Source of the DNA: Algoriphagus sp. TR-M9
GTDB lineage: Bacteria > Bacteroidota > Bacteroidia > Cytophagales > Cyclobacteriaceae
NCBI RefSeq assembly: GCF_027594545.1
Contig: NZ_CP115160.1
Coordinates: forward strand, 3,233,001 to 3,297,000
Direction: 5' to 3'
DNA length: 64,000 nucleotides
The number at the start of each line of letters is the position of its first letter. Position 1 is the stretch's first letter. The position numbers were made by a program, and so were the translations under genes. Of this stretch, positions 46,290 through 55,469 are shown one piece after another. Under the pieces are notes generated by a model that saw only the letters and a program-made list of their open reading frames with translations, was not told the origin of the DNA and ran no database searches.

Positions 46290-47225
46290 ATGAAAAAGGT
46301 GACAGTCGTAGGTTCGGGAATTATAGGATTGACAACTGCCATTTTATTGCAAGAGGCCGGATTTCAGGTTAGAATTATAACAAAAGAAAACTTTGACCAC
46401 ACAGTTTCCCATAAGGTAGGAGCCATTTGGTTTCCTTTTGAGATTCTACCCAAAGAGAAAACCAACACCTGGGCCAGTTTATCATATAAAAGATATGAAA
46501 TTGATCAGCAGGCAAATAATGGTGTTTCCTTTATCCCATTTATCACAGCCTATAATTCTGAAATCAATACAGAATGGACCCAGCACTTGCCCGAAGGAAA
46601 AGTACGTGAAGCATTACACTCTGAACTCCCTACAGGAATGGAAAGAGCTTTCATTTCTATGGTTCCGTTAGCCGAACCTCCAAAATATCTTCCGTATTTA
46701 TGTCAGCAATTTTTGGGTAATGGAGGCATCCTTCAGCATCAAGAAATCCATTCACTTGCCGAAATGGCCCTTTTGGACGAGTATGTGATCAACTGTACAG
46801 GCTTAGGTGCAAAGGAACTCTGCCAAGACAAGTTACTACACCCCATGAGGGGGCAAATCCTTCGTTGCGAAAAACTACCATTGACCTCCTTTGCCAATAC
46901 ACTGAATAAAGGAGCATTAGGCTATGTGATCACGCGAACCGAAGATTGCATTATCGGAGGTACAGATTATGAAAACGACTGGAATGAAAAGATAGACCCT
47001 GCAGACACTAAGTTGATTTTGAAGAGATTGAAACAAGCGGGAGTCTCGGAAACCCCAAGCATTCTGGAGGAAATCGTTGGATTAAGACCTAGGAGGAAGG
47101 AAGTTAGATTTGAATTTGACAACCTGTACACCAACGTTTTTCATAATTACGGCCATGGCGGCGCCGGATATACCGTGGCCTGGGGCTGTGCGATACAACT
47201 GGCCGAGATGCTAGGTAAAAAGTGA
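46290..47225 (+). CDS. D-amino-acid-oxidase-like FAD-dependent oxidoreductase
   Basis: 311 residues from ATG 46290 (MKKVTVVGSG); the TTG five codons earlier is less likely. The FAD-binding Rossmann motif GSGIIGLT lies at about 8-15, and the DAO signature at the C-terminus is HNYGHGGAGYTVAWG (about 287-301), as in D-amino-acid oxidase/D-aspartate oxidase. The length (311) is close to the usual 340. It probably oxidises a D-amino acid, making a keto acid and hydrogen peroxide; the substrate is not certain. It lies 24 bases after the serine hydrolase gene and may share its transcript. Confidence 0.87.
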   Translation: MKKVTVVGSGIIGLTTAILLQEAGFQVRIITKENFDHTVSHKVGAIWFPFEILPKEKTNTWASLSYKRYEIDQQANNGVSFIPFITAYNSEINTEWTQHLPEGKVREALHSELPTGMERAFISMVPLAEPPKYLPYLCQQFLGNGGILQHQEIHSLAEMALLDEYVINCTGLGAKELCQDKLLHPMRGQILRCEKLPLTSFANTLNKGALGYVITRTEDCIIGGTDYENDWNEKIDPADTKLILKRLKQAGVSETPSILEEIVGLRPRRKEVRFEFDNLYTNVFHNYGHGGAGYTVAWGCAIQLAEMLGKK

Positions 47226-47605
47226 TTGATTTTTTGACCTAATCTCCTGTCGTCATTTTTTACCTTTGGAAACTGGCTGATAGCGAAGGGAAGTCCTCCC
47301 TGCCTGGGCTCTTAAAAACTAGGATGCGAATGGGAGCCTAAGAAATCAGATGAACATCCTTTCGTTGCAGTTTAGTTTTGGGTCGCATACTTTGAAGGAT
47401 TTAGTAGAATTTCAGATTTTTATACCCTAGATTTATATTTCATTTTAGAAGCTAAGTGCTTTACTTCAAATGGTAAAATCACCCCTTTCATCAAAAATGA
47501 CTGATACAGCTGGTTTTTCTTTATTACCCAAGTGGTGGAATATTGAAAAGGAACAAATAAAGACCTTGAAACTAGCACATTATATAAACCTCTAATCAAA
47601 AGAGA
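47226..47605. other. Intergenic region upstream of the AT-rich cassette
   Basis: 380 bases with no gene. It becomes AT-rich towards the right. An imperfect GGCTC/GAGCC pairing (about 47308-47338) and a possible promoter region before 47606 are the only features; no clear consensus element was found. Confidence 0.5.
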
Positions 47606-48088
47606 ATGTCAAAAGCAGCAGTTCGGACTATAGTAATACTTTTTTGGGCAGGTCTTTTTTTTCAGGTCTTGCTCATACACCGATTTAAAACTGAACCCTA
47701 CCCGTCAATTCGTTTTCCAAGCTTCGGGGATACCGGACAAACAGTAGGCATCAAAAATATCAATCAATATGAAATTTATCTTCACACTGATCAAAACCAG
47801 GATAGTATTCAGTACTCATTAGATCAATTTATACCAGATTTAAGCTACAAAAAACCCACACTCGAATTAATAGCCAGTAACTACCGAAGTTCACAAGAAC
47901 GCACACCACTTAAAATAGAGTTTGAAGAGTGGCTCTCAAAAAACCTCAGAAAAAATTTCCCTGATAATAAAATCTCAAAGCTTTCCATTCTAGAAGTTCA
48001 ATCCAGTTATAACCTGAGTACTGATGAATACGGAGATGATAGATCATTGATCAATTATTATACTATAGAATTACAATCTAATGAATAA
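47606..48088 (+). CDS. Small protein with N-terminal membrane segment, unknown function
   Basis: 160 residues. A hydrophobic segment at about 6-26 (VRTIVILFWAGLFFQVLLI) is followed by a hydrophilic domain with no recognisable motif. The sequence is unusually rich in Asn, Ser and Tyr and AT-rich in codon use. The stop overlaps the start of the HTTM-like gene by 8 bases (ATGAATAA), so the two are coupled and the proteins may work together. No function is proposed. Confidence 0.65.
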   Translation: MSKAAVRTIVILFWAGLFFQVLLIHRFKTEPYPSIRFPSFGDTGQTVGIKNINQYEIYLHTDQNQDSIQYSLDQFIPDLSYKKPTLELIASNYRSSQERTPLKIEFEEWLSKNLRKNFPDNKISKLSILEVQSSYNLSTDEYGDDRSLINYYTIELQSNE

Positions 48089-49172
48089 AATACTTTATTA
48101 TTTTGATCATTTAATATTCGATGAATACCGAATGGATCCCAAAGCTATGGGAGCTTACCGGATTGTATTTAGCATTTTTATCATTTTTGTTTTAGGAATC
48201 CCAGACTTTAGATTTTTATCGCAATATCCTGATTTGATCTTTCAGCCACCATTACTCAGCTTTGGTCAGTTTTTAAACGGATTTCCTCCAGGCTATATCA
48301 TTATTTTCTTTTCATCTTTGCTGATCATCCTTCATTTCTGTGTGCTCTTCGGACTGTTCACTAGATTTTGCTCCATCGCATTGACAATTACTTACATTTT
48401 TCTGTTTACCATCAAGTTTTCATTTGGCAAAATAGACCATGCCTGGATGATCACAATCTGGATCCCCCTACTCATGGGAATAGCTGGCTGGGGCTCCGAA
48501 TATTCAATTGACAAATCAATACGAAAAAGCACCCCAGCAGTAGCTGGCTGGCCCATTTTTTTATTAGCAAGTATATTGGCATTTGGTATGTTCACCGCTG
48601 GCTTACCAAAATTAATGGGCGACTGGTTATCATTTGATACTCAAGCCGTGAAATATCATTTTATCAGTAATTATTTCATGCGGGACCGTCAAGACCTTCT
48701 TGCGCCTTTCTTTTTAAACATTCAATCTAAATTGATCTGGGAATCCCTCGATTATTTAGGTGTTTTATTTGAATTAGGTTTTATCCTTTTACTCTGGAAC
48801 AAAAGATTATTTTCATGGTATATTATCATTGCAATCATATTTCATATCATGAATTTATTGATGCTAAATATCAAGTTCACAGAAAACTTCCCAATCTACT
48901 TATTATTCCTGCCTTATGCTCTCAAATACAATAATAAGACTACTATAAAATGGACTTCCTTCAAATTTCTATTTATTTCAATAGGTAGCTTTTTCCTATA
49001 CTTTGTATTATGGTACTTCTATAACATACAGTTAACCATATATGATATCAGCAATAATATAGGATTCAATCCATACATGACCAGTTTGATAATTATGCTC
49101 ATAATTTTGATCTGGTATGTTTATGCAATCATAAGGCATAATTACGGTAAAAAAGGAACGGATAAAAATTGA
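48081..49172 (+). CDS. HTTM-like (vitamin-K-dependent carboxylase-related) multi-pass membrane protein
   Basis: 363 residues with about eight or more hydrophobic helices. The opening RMDPKAMGAYRIVFSIFIIF and the segment KIDHAWMITIWIPLLMGIAG resemble the HTTM domain shared by vitamin-K-dependent gamma-carboxylase and many bacterial membrane proteins. Bacterial members have no proven reaction in most cases. Codon use is visibly AT-rich. It overlaps the 160-residue gene by 8 bases and is followed 12 bases later by a phytoene-desaturase-like flavoprotein. Confidence 0.7.
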   Translation: MNKILYYFDHLIFDEYRMDPKAMGAYRIVFSIFIIFVLGIPDFRFLSQYPDLIFQPPLLSFGQFLNGFPPGYIIIFFSSLLIILHFCVLFGLFTRFCSIALTITYIFLFTIKFSFGKIDHAWMITIWIPLLMGIAGWGSEYSIDKSIRKSTPAVAGWPIFLLASILAFGMFTAGLPKLMGDWLSFDTQAVKYHFISNYFMRDRQDLLAPFFLNIQSKLIWESLDYLGVLFELGFILLLWNKRLFSWYIIIAIIFHIMNLLMLNIKFTENFPIYLLFLPYALKYNNKTTIKWTSFKFLFISIGSFFLYFVLWYFYNIQLTIYDISNNIGFNPYMTSLIIMLIILIWYVYAIIRHNYGKKGTDKN

Positions 49173-49184
49173 TTTTCAGAACAT

Positions 49185-50624
49185 TTGAAAGCTGTAGATA
49201 AACATAAGCAATACGATGCAATAATTGTTGGATCAGGCCCCAATGGACTTGCTGCCGGTATCGCTCTAGCTCAAAAAGGTAAAAAGGTTAAAATTATTGA
49301 GGCTGGAGACACCGTGGGCGGCGGGGCTAGAACTAAGTTTTTGACCCTTCCGGGATACAAACATGACGTATGTTCTGCTATTCACCCGATGGCTATGGCA
49401 TCCCCATTTTTCGCAAGTCTTCCTTTAGAAAAATATGGGCTTAAATGGATTACCCCTCCATTTCCTGTGGCACATCCTTTAGATAACGAACCTGCCATCA
49501 TCATGGACTTGGACATCCATAAAACGGCCAATGAACTTGGGATAGATAAAGCTGCTTATCTAAAACTCTTAAATCCAATCGTTAGAGATTTTAATGACCT
49601 GCTGCCAGATTTGCTTGGGCCATTTAATCCCTTTCCCAAAAGCCCAATAAAAGTTGCGAAATTCGGATTAAATGCCATTCGGTCTGCCACCTCTCTTGTC
49701 AACTCAAAATTTGATGGGGATAGGAGTCGGGCGCTTTTTGCAGGCCTTGCAGCTCACTCCATACAGCCATTAGACAATGTCGCTACTTCAGCTATTGCAT
49801 TGGTTTTAGGTGCAGCAGGTCATGCAGTAGGCTGGCCTTTGCCTGAAGGCGGATCCCAATCACTCGCCAATGCTTTAGCTGATCATTTTGCCTTTTTAGG
49901 CGGGGAAATAGAAACTGGCAAATTGATTACTTCAGTTGACCAGCTATCAGAAGCCAAGACAATCCTTTTTGACATTACTCCTCAACAAATCTTGTCAATT
50001 GCCGAAAACGAAATCCCAAAATCCTATGCTGATAAATTAAAAGATTACCGATATGGCCCAGGGGTTTTTAAGCTTGATCTGGCTCTTGACGGTCCTATCC
50101 CATGGAAGGATGAAAACTGTAATAATGCAGCCACTGTTCATATTGGTGGGACTTTTGAAGAAATAGCAGAAGCTGAAAACCAGGTATTTGAAGGCAAGCA
50201 CCCCGAAAAGCCTTTTGTGCTTTTGACACAACAAAGTCTTTTTGACAAAACTAGGGCACCTGAAGGTAAACATACCGTGTGGTGCTATTGCCATGTTCCA
50301 AACGGTTCGACCAGAGATATGACCCTTCAGATCGAGAACCAAATTGAGCGGTTTGCCCCTGGCTTTAAGGACTTAATTCTGTCCAGAAATAAGATGAATG
50401 CCTCGGATATGCAAACTTATAATCCTAACTATATAGGAGGAGATATCAATGGTGGTATTCAAGATATCCGTCAACTCTTTACCAGGCCAGTTAACCTTTT
50501 TGATCCTTATCGAATACCGAATACATCCTTTTTTATCTGCAGCTCTTCATCTCCTCCAGGTGGCGGAGTTCATGGAATGTGTGGCTATCATGCCGCCCAA
50601 GCTGCATTGAAATTTCTTAGGTAA
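49185..50624 (+). CDS. Phytoene-desaturase-like FAD-dependent oxidoreductase
   Basis: 479 residues from TTG 49185. This start is forced: the next ATG lies after the FAD motif, and an in-frame stop lies just upstream (49170-49172). The FAD-binding GSGPNGLAAGIALAQKGKKV lies at about 17-36, GGGARTKFLTLPGYKHDVCSAIHP follows, and the C-terminus SSSPPGGGVHGMCGYHAA is the FAD-contact motif of the phytoene desaturase/carotenoid isomerase family (COG1233). True carotenoid enzymes would be expected with crtB and others, which are absent, so a redox reaction on another lipid or hydrophobic substrate is possible. It ends 16 bases from the end of the convergent epimerase gene. Confidence 0.85.
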   Translation: MKAVDKHKQYDAIIVGSGPNGLAAGIALAQKGKKVKIIEAGDTVGGGARTKFLTLPGYKHDVCSAIHPMAMASPFFASLPLEKYGLKWITPPFPVAHPLDNEPAIIMDLDIHKTANELGIDKAAYLKLLNPIVRDFNDLLPDLLGPFNPFPKSPIKVAKFGLNAIRSATSLVNSKFDGDRSRALFAGLAAHSIQPLDNVATSAIALVLGAAGHAVGWPLPEGGSQSLANALADHFAFLGGEIETGKLITSVDQLSEAKTILFDITPQQILSIAENEIPKSYADKLKDYRYGPGVFKLDLALDGPIPWKDENCNNAATVHIGGTFEEIAEAENQVFEGKHPEKPFVLLTQQSLFDKTRAPEGKHTVWCYCHVPNGSTRDMTLQIENQIERFAPGFKDLILSRNKMNASDMQTYNPNYIGGDINGGIQDIRQLFTRPVNLFDPYRIPNTSFFICSSSSPPGGGVHGMCGYHAAQAALKFLR

Positions 50625-50640
50625 ATAGGAACGGGTATAA

Positions 50641-51492
50641 CTACAGCCCGTACTTCTCTCCCATGCCCTTGATCAGCTCAAATCCTTTTTCTGCCATTTC
50701 CCATGGTTCGGAAAAGTTTCTCCACACACCGATGGAATTTGCGAAAGCGGGATCATTTCTGGTAAACCCTTCTATAGTCAGCCAGCCTTTGTACTTCACT
50801 TCGGCTAGAGATTTGAACACCTCGTCAAAGTCTACATGACCTGAACCTGGAGTACCTCGGTCATTTTCAGAAATATGGAAATGACCTAATTGAGGTGCGA
50901 TGTACTGAATGGCTTCCCCCAATTTCTTTTCCTCGATATTTGCATGATGGGTATCAAACATGGCCTGCACATTCGGGTGATCCACCTTTTTTAGCAAATA
51001 GGAAAGTTGCTCCATTGTATTACAGAGATAGCATTCAAATCTATTCAGCGCCTCAGGAGTCAATAACACCCCTGCACCCTTCGCGTAATCGGCCACACCG
51101 CTCAGATATTCAGCCGACCAATTGTATTCATCTTCTATAGGTTCCCGCGAAGCAAAAACCGTGAAGCCTGAATGAAAAGGACCACAAAGCACTTGTGCAT
51201 TCAGATCATGAGACCGATCAATGACCCACTTGAGCTGGTCTGAGGCTGCTTTTCGGATTTTCGAATCTGGAGAAATTGGATTTTGCTCCGGGCCCATCAC
51301 GGTTACAGCTGTCACTTCTAGTCCTATATCTGCACAGTGTTTCCCTATCATTTTAAAGGATTCTTCAGGCGAACCTCCTATAAAAAATTCTGCTCCATCA
51401 TAACCGATCCTCTTCAATCGGTCCAAAACCGGCAATAAATTCTCCGACATTTCTGCTGACCAGGCCAGCACGTTAAATCCTATTTTGTTCAT
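50641..51492 (-). CDS. Sugar phosphate isomerase/epimerase (D-tagatose 3-epimerase-like)
   Basis: 283 residues, cytoplasmic. The TIM-barrel epimerase metal set is visible: Glu in LTPEALNRF (about 144), Asp in AMFDTHHANIEE (about 178), His in GHFHISENDRGTPG (about 204) and Glu in GWLTIEGF (about 243). This is the D-tagatose/D-psicose 3-epimerase-type arrangement. Relatives in glycan loci act on keto sugars. It is transcribed toward the left, followed in the same orientation upstream by ThuA-like and PhyH genes with gaps of 69 and 164 bases. Confidence 0.88.
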   Translation of the reverse strand: MNKIGFNVLAWSAEMSENLLPVLDRLKRIGYDGAEFFIGGSPEESFKMIGKHCADIGLEVTAVTVMGPEQNPISPDSKIRKAASDQLKWVIDRSHDLNAQVLCGPFHSGFTVFASREPIEDEYNWSAEYLSGVADYAKGAGVLLTPEALNRFECYLCNTMEQLSYLLKKVDHPNVQAMFDTHHANIEEKKLGEAIQYIAPQLGHFHISENDRGTPGSGHVDFDEVFKSLAEVKYKGWLTIEGFTRNDPAFANSIGVWRNFSEPWEMAEKGFELIKGMGEKYGL

Positions 51493-51510
51493 ATGTCAAG
51501 TTGTTAGTCG

Positions 51511-51565
51511 ATAGACCATGGTCCATAGCTTGATCGAATCTATTGGTCTAATATCTATGGTCTAT
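51511..51565. repeat. Imperfect inverted repeat around the ThuA-like stop
   Basis: ATAGACCAT (51511-51519) pairs with ATGGTCTAT (51557-51565), with a further CTATTGGTCTA-like piece in between. The right arm overlaps the stop codon of the ThuA-like gene. It is probably a small intergenic repeat or a processing hairpin. Confidence 0.45.
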
Positions 51566-52563
51566 TTGAAATCTCCCACTCTCATTCCTTTTCGAAAACT
51601 ATCAAAACCAAACATTGTCGGTTCATAAGTCCCTACAATATCCACGGAAAGCTCTGGGGTAATTACCTCAGGCATATCCAAAAGCCAGAAGGAGGCATTC
51701 AAAACCAGTCTTCTCATATCCTCTGATAGAAAATCCAGTGAAGAGCCTAAAGTACTGCCAAAAACCATCCCGGTCTTTCCGCCATCTAAAGCGTATTCCT
51801 TGGTCCAGGCAATAGGCATAATGGACTTATCATACATTAACGGCGCTTCAGCGGTCATTCCGGCAGTAGATTGACCATACAGGAGGACGTTTGCCGAGGA
51901 AGGAAGATTTTTAATAGAATACACATCAGTCGGCGCCCAGATATCGTCCACACCTCTGAGAATAGGATGATCTGCATCCCGATCTACTCCATCTACTAGT
52001 GCTCTGGTACCTTCAGATTTATGAATGCCATGGTGGGCTACCCAGGTCTCTCCTACGATCTGCTGACCGAAGCCACCTTCCCAACCGGCAATTTTACTAT
52101 TCCAGTTCCACTTAAAATAAGGCGAATTTTCATCCTTGACAGCGAATGGATGAGTGGATGTCCGGAGTGCGATGAAAGGTTTTCCAGCTTTGAAATAATC
52201 CTCTAAATGCTTCATTTGATCCAGTGGAAGGTCTCTAAACCGAATCAGCATGATCATGAGATCAGCATCGGCCAGCTGCTCCAATCCCGGTATGTTGTTT
52301 TGGTAATTTGGTACCACATCACCTGTTTCTGGATGGATAGGAAACAGTACGGTGGTTTTGAACCCATATTTTTCCGAAAGAATTTTTGCCATCATAGGCA
52401 TGGATTCCTCAGAACGATACTCATCGTCACCGGAGATCAAGACCACATGCTTCCCCTTGCCTGGCCCCTCTTTCCCATCAAACTGTAAGAAAGTTTTGCC
52501 ATTCTGAGCAAATCCTGTAGCAAAACTGATGAATAAAATAATGGCAGAAAGACAGATTTTCAT
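51562..52563 (-). CDS. ThuA-like domain protein, exported
   Basis: 333 residues from ATG 52563, where a signal peptide begins (MKICLSAIILFISFATGFAQ); the longer frame to 52590 is rejected. The ThuA fold (class I glutamine-amidotransferase-like) is indicated by HVVLISGDDEYRSEESMPMM near 45-62, DLMIMLIRFRDLP, and the C-terminal KTGMVFGSTLGSS. ThuA-type proteins belong to disaccharide utilisation, where ThuA/ThuB produce 3-keto sugars. The signal peptide puts this one in the periplasm, which differs from the cytoplasmic ThuA of rhizobia. The role in keto-sugar chemistry is inferred from its neighbours. Confidence 0.8.
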   Translation of the reverse strand: MKICLSAIILFISFATGFAQNGKTFLQFDGKEGPGKGKHVVLISGDDEYRSEESMPMMAKILSEKYGFKTTVLFPIHPETGDVVPNYQNNIPGLEQLADADLMIMLIRFRDLPLDQMKHLEDYFKAGKPFIALRTSTHPFAVKDENSPYFKWNWNSKIAGWEGGFGQQIVGETWVAHHGIHKSEGTRALVDGVDRDADHPILRGVDDIWAPTDVYSIKNLPSSANVLLYGQSTAGMTAEAPLMYDKSIMPIAWTKEYALDGGKTGMVFGSTLGSSLDFLSEDMRRLVLNASFWLLDMPEVITPELSVDIVGTYEPTMFGFDSFRKGMRVGDFK

Positions 52564-52727
52564 GGCTGAAGAGAATTGTGATTTGTACAAAAGCCCTAAG
52601 ATAGCCTTACAAGCTTATCAGGCAATTATTCCAATCTATTTTTTTAACCCGGAGTTTGCATTAGATTTCGTTTGGAGGGCAGAAATATCTAGTGGTTGCG
52701 GCGAAGAATTGTAAAGCAAAATACCCT

Positions 52728-53600
52728 TTAATGGGCCTCATAGATCAAAGGGAAAAATCTACCTCCCATCTTTTCCCCTTTGGGAATCACAGGTACACCA
52801 TCCAATAGCGGTTCATTGCTATCCGAAACTGTCCCATCGGCAAAAACATTCAGGACAAAAGCTCTTCTGGATTTATCAGAGGAATTCGCAAAGCTGCCAT
52901 GTACCAACAACGGATGATGGAATGTGGCATATCCGGCTTTCAGGGTAACTGCTACCGGCTGAAATGCCGCCAGCTGTTCTTCATTCAGCATGGTTTTTAA
53001 GCCATCCATCTCACCCGCCAATGCAGGTTTATCTAATAAACCCCAATGATGGGAACCAGGGATATAATGCAAGCAGCCATTTTCTTCGGTGGCATCATCC
53101 AGCCCACACCAACAGGTCAGGTGCTGCATTTTCACAGTTCGGGTCCAGTAAGAGTAATCTTGGTGCCATGCCACATTTCCCCCGTGTTTTGCTGGCTTGC
53201 AGAAAAGCTGGTCATGCCAAAACCGGACGGATTGATCTCCGAGCAGTTGGCTGGCGGCCATCAAAAAAGCAGGGTTCCAGATCACATCATGAAAAGCCTT
53301 GTGGATTCTCCAATGGCCTAATGAATGAAAAAGCACTTTATTAGGATCGGCTGATTCATTGCTATGAAACTCATGAAAAAGATGGTGCTTCGGGTGATCA
53401 GGATCAGCGACTTCCCTCAGAGCATTCTTCAAAGTCTCTACTTGTTCATCTTCCAAAAGCTTGATTCCAGACAGGTAGCCATTTTCATTAAAAAATTCTA
53501 TTTGCTCATTAGTAAGCTTATACTTTTCCCAATCCTCCTTGGTTTTGGGCTGATCAAAAAGCCCCGAAATGGGAGCCGCGTAAGCTGAAAGGTCATCCAT
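52728..53600 (-). CDS. Phytanoyl-CoA dioxygenase (PhyH)-family oxygenase
   Basis: 290 residues, cytoplasmic. The Fe(II)/2-oxoglutarate facial triad is present: H-x-D in WHQDYSYWTRT (about 142-152) and the distal His in HHPLLVHGSF (about 228-237), with an Arg in SRRAFVLNVFAD for 2-oxoglutarate. The fold is the double-stranded beta-helix of PhyH. These enzymes hydroxylate small molecules, often in secondary or sugar metabolism; the substrate is unknown. It lies upstream of the ThuA-like gene in the same direction and is divergent from the Tat-exported oxidoreductase across 191 bases. Confidence 0.87.
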   Translation of the reverse strand: MDDLSAYAAPISGLFDQPKTKEDWEKYKLTNEQIEFFNENGYLSGIKLLEDEQVETLKNALREVADPDHPKHHLFHEFHSNESADPNKVLFHSLGHWRIHKAFHDVIWNPAFLMAASQLLGDQSVRFWHDQLFCKPAKHGGNVAWHQDYSYWTRTVKMQHLTCWCGLDDATEENGCLHYIPGSHHWGLLDKPALAGEMDGLKTMLNEEQLAAFQPVAVTLKAGYATFHHPLLVHGSFANSSDKSRRAFVLNVFADGTVSDSNEPLLDGVPVIPKGEKMGGRFFPLIYEAH

Positions 53601-53791
53601 CAGGTTAGTATGTGGGTTATCTGGAAGTTAAGCAAAATTCCGATCAAGAGTAAAAACGAGAAATGAAATCCTTAGCCCGAAATCCATTCCGTTAGTTTTC
53701 CACTCCCGAAAATCCATTCTAAACGATATTAAGCAAAGATTTTAGTACTTTTTGCCTCCAATTCAACAATAAATCCAAAACTCAACCCCAT

Positions 53792-55204
53792 ATGAATCAG
53801 AAGCGAAGAAATTTTATTAAAACCAGTGCGCTGGGAGCTGCAGGAATTAGCTTTCTGCCTTCCTCTGTTTTCGGGAAACCCCTAGGCCATATAGCCCCAA
53901 GTGACAAAGTGAACCTAGCCTGCTGTGGCATTGGTAACCGTGGTGCTCAAATTATCAATGCGCTGCACAATACAGGGCTTTGCAATATTGTAGCCCTTTG
54001 TGATGTGGACATGGGAGCACCCCACACTACAGACATCATGAATAAATTTCCCAATGCCAAAAGGTTTCAGGATTTCAGAAAGATGTTTGACGAATTTGGA
54101 AATGGATTCGAAGCCATCACTGTAGGTACCCCGGACTTCTCGCATTTTCCTATTACCATGCTGGCCATGTCTGAAGGAAAGCATGTCTATACCGAAAAAC
54201 CCATGGCTAGAACCTTCAATGAGGTGGCGCTCATGATGGACTCCGCCAAAAGACATAATGTAGTCACCCAGATGGGTAATCAGGGGCATTCCGAGGGAAA
54301 TTACTTCCAGTTCAAAGCATGGAAAGAGGCCGGTATCATCAAAGATGTAACCGCTGTCACTGCACACATGAACAGTCCCAGAAGATGGCATGGCTGGGAC
54401 GTGAATATGCAAAGTTTCCCCAAAGCTGAAGCTATCCCTTCTACCTTGGACTGGAACACATGGCTGACCACCAGAAGCGCCCACGACTATAACAAAGATT
54501 TCATCAACGGCCAATGGAGATGCTGGTATGACTTTGGCATGGGAGCCTTAGGAGACTGGGGAGCACATACCATGGACACCGCACATGAGTTTCTAGAGCT
54601 GGGACTTCCTTACGAAGTAGATCCGGTAATGCTGAAGGGACATAATAATTTCTTTTTCCCCATGTCTTCCACGCTGGCTTTCAAATTTCCAGAGCGAGGC
54701 GACATGCCTGCCCTGACCCTGACATGGTATGACGGAGTAGACAATATCCCGCCTGTACCTGCAGATTATGGCACTTCCGAACTGAATGCGGATATCCCTG
54801 CCGCCAGCAACGGGCAAATACAGCCCGCTAAATTAAACCCCGGCAAAATCATTTATGGAAAAGACCTGACGTTCAAAGGTGGTTCGCACGGAAGCACACT
54901 TTCCATCATAGGAGAGGAAAAAGCCAAGGACATGGCAAGCAAGCTTCCAGATGTCCCAGAAAGTCCTTCCAATCACTTCGCCAACTTCCTGAAAGCCTGC
55001 AAGGGTGAAGAAAAAACCAGATCCAGCTTTGATGTGGCAGGACCGCTGAGCCAGGTGTTCTGCTTAGGCGTTTTGGCGCAGCAGTTGAACACCAAGCTGG
55101 AATTTGACAGGGAAACCCATCGAATCACCAACAATCCGCTAGCCAATCAACTACTCACCGGTGAAGCACCTAGAAGAGGTTGGGAAGAGTTTTATACGAT
55201 ATAA
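53792..55204 (+). CDS. Tat-exported Gfo/Idh/MocA-family oxidoreductase
   Basis: 470 residues. The twin-arginine signal RRNFIK (residues 5-10) with a following hydrophobic core SALGAAGISFLPSSVFG means the folded, cofactor-loaded enzyme is exported. The NAD-binding region NLACCGIGNRGAQ (about 42-54) and the EKP motif (YTEKPMARTF, about 135) are of the Gfo/Idh/MocA family; DWGAHTMDTAH lies in the C-terminal half. Exported members of this type act on glycosides with tightly bound NAD and are typical of Bacteroidota sugar oxidation. It complements the cytoplasmic homologue at 23993-25159. It ends before a strong bidirectional terminator. Confidence 0.92.
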   Translation: MNQKRRNFIKTSALGAAGISFLPSSVFGKPLGHIAPSDKVNLACCGIGNRGAQIINALHNTGLCNIVALCDVDMGAPHTTDIMNKFPNAKRFQDFRKMFDEFGNGFEAITVGTPDFSHFPITMLAMSEGKHVYTEKPMARTFNEVALMMDSAKRHNVVTQMGNQGHSEGNYFQFKAWKEAGIIKDVTAVTAHMNSPRRWHGWDVNMQSFPKAEAIPSTLDWNTWLTTRSAHDYNKDFINGQWRCWYDFGMGALGDWGAHTMDTAHEFLELGLPYEVDPVMLKGHNNFFFPMSSTLAFKFPERGDMPALTLTWYDGVDNIPPVPADYGTSELNADIPAASNGQIQPAKLNPGKIIYGKDLTFKGGSHGSTLSIIGEEKAKDMASKLPDVPESPSNHFANFLKACKGEEKTRSSFDVAGPLSQVFCLGVLAQQLNTKLEFDRETHRITNNPLANQLLTGEAPRRGWEEFYTI

Positions 55205-55384
55205 AGACTCATTTCTTAAGATGGTTATCCTCCATGATGCCAGTCCGCTTCGATCCTTAGCTAACCTGGTCAGAAGACCAATGACCGAAAACCGAAGTGG
55301 CCTTGATTCTAAAGGTTAACATATGCTATTTAGTTTTAGACTTTTTACTGGCATAAAGGCGGATATACATATTTCTTAAAAATC

Positions 55385-55421
55385 AAAAAAGCTGAAGTGA
55401 GTGATCATTTCAGCTTTTTTT
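55385..55421. terminator. Bidirectional terminator between convergent genes
   Basis: A perfect 12-bp stem (AAAAAAGCTGAA 55385-55396 with TTCAGCTTTTTT 55409-55420, 12-base loop) with T- and A-runs on both sides. It serves the oxidoreductase (plus) and the PorP-like gene (minus). Confidence 0.85.
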
Positions 55422-55469
55422 ATCCTTACAGATTGGATCTAAACAAGTATTAAAATATGCTCTTTTAGA

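Noticed and set aside
46290..47225. D-amino-acid-oxidase-like gene as the missing oxidase partner of the VioB-like pair
   Set aside because: It lies 37 kb away, is next to a serine hydrolase gene, and VioA is an L-amino-acid oxidase of a different family; no sequence link supports it.
49185..50624. Carotenoid biosynthesis role for the phytoene-desaturase-like flavoprotein
   Set aside because: No crtB, crtE or other carotenoid gene is nearby, so only a family-level call is made.
50631..50651. ACGGG/CCCGT hairpin between the convergent flavoprotein and epimerase genes
   Set aside because: Five-base stem overlapping the end of the epimerase gene with no U-run.
53915..54514. 199-codon open frame antisense to the Tat-exported oxidoreductase
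   Set aside because: Lies wholly inside a gene of clear family membership, has no signal, motif or ribosome-binding context, and mirrors the coding-strand codon pattern.
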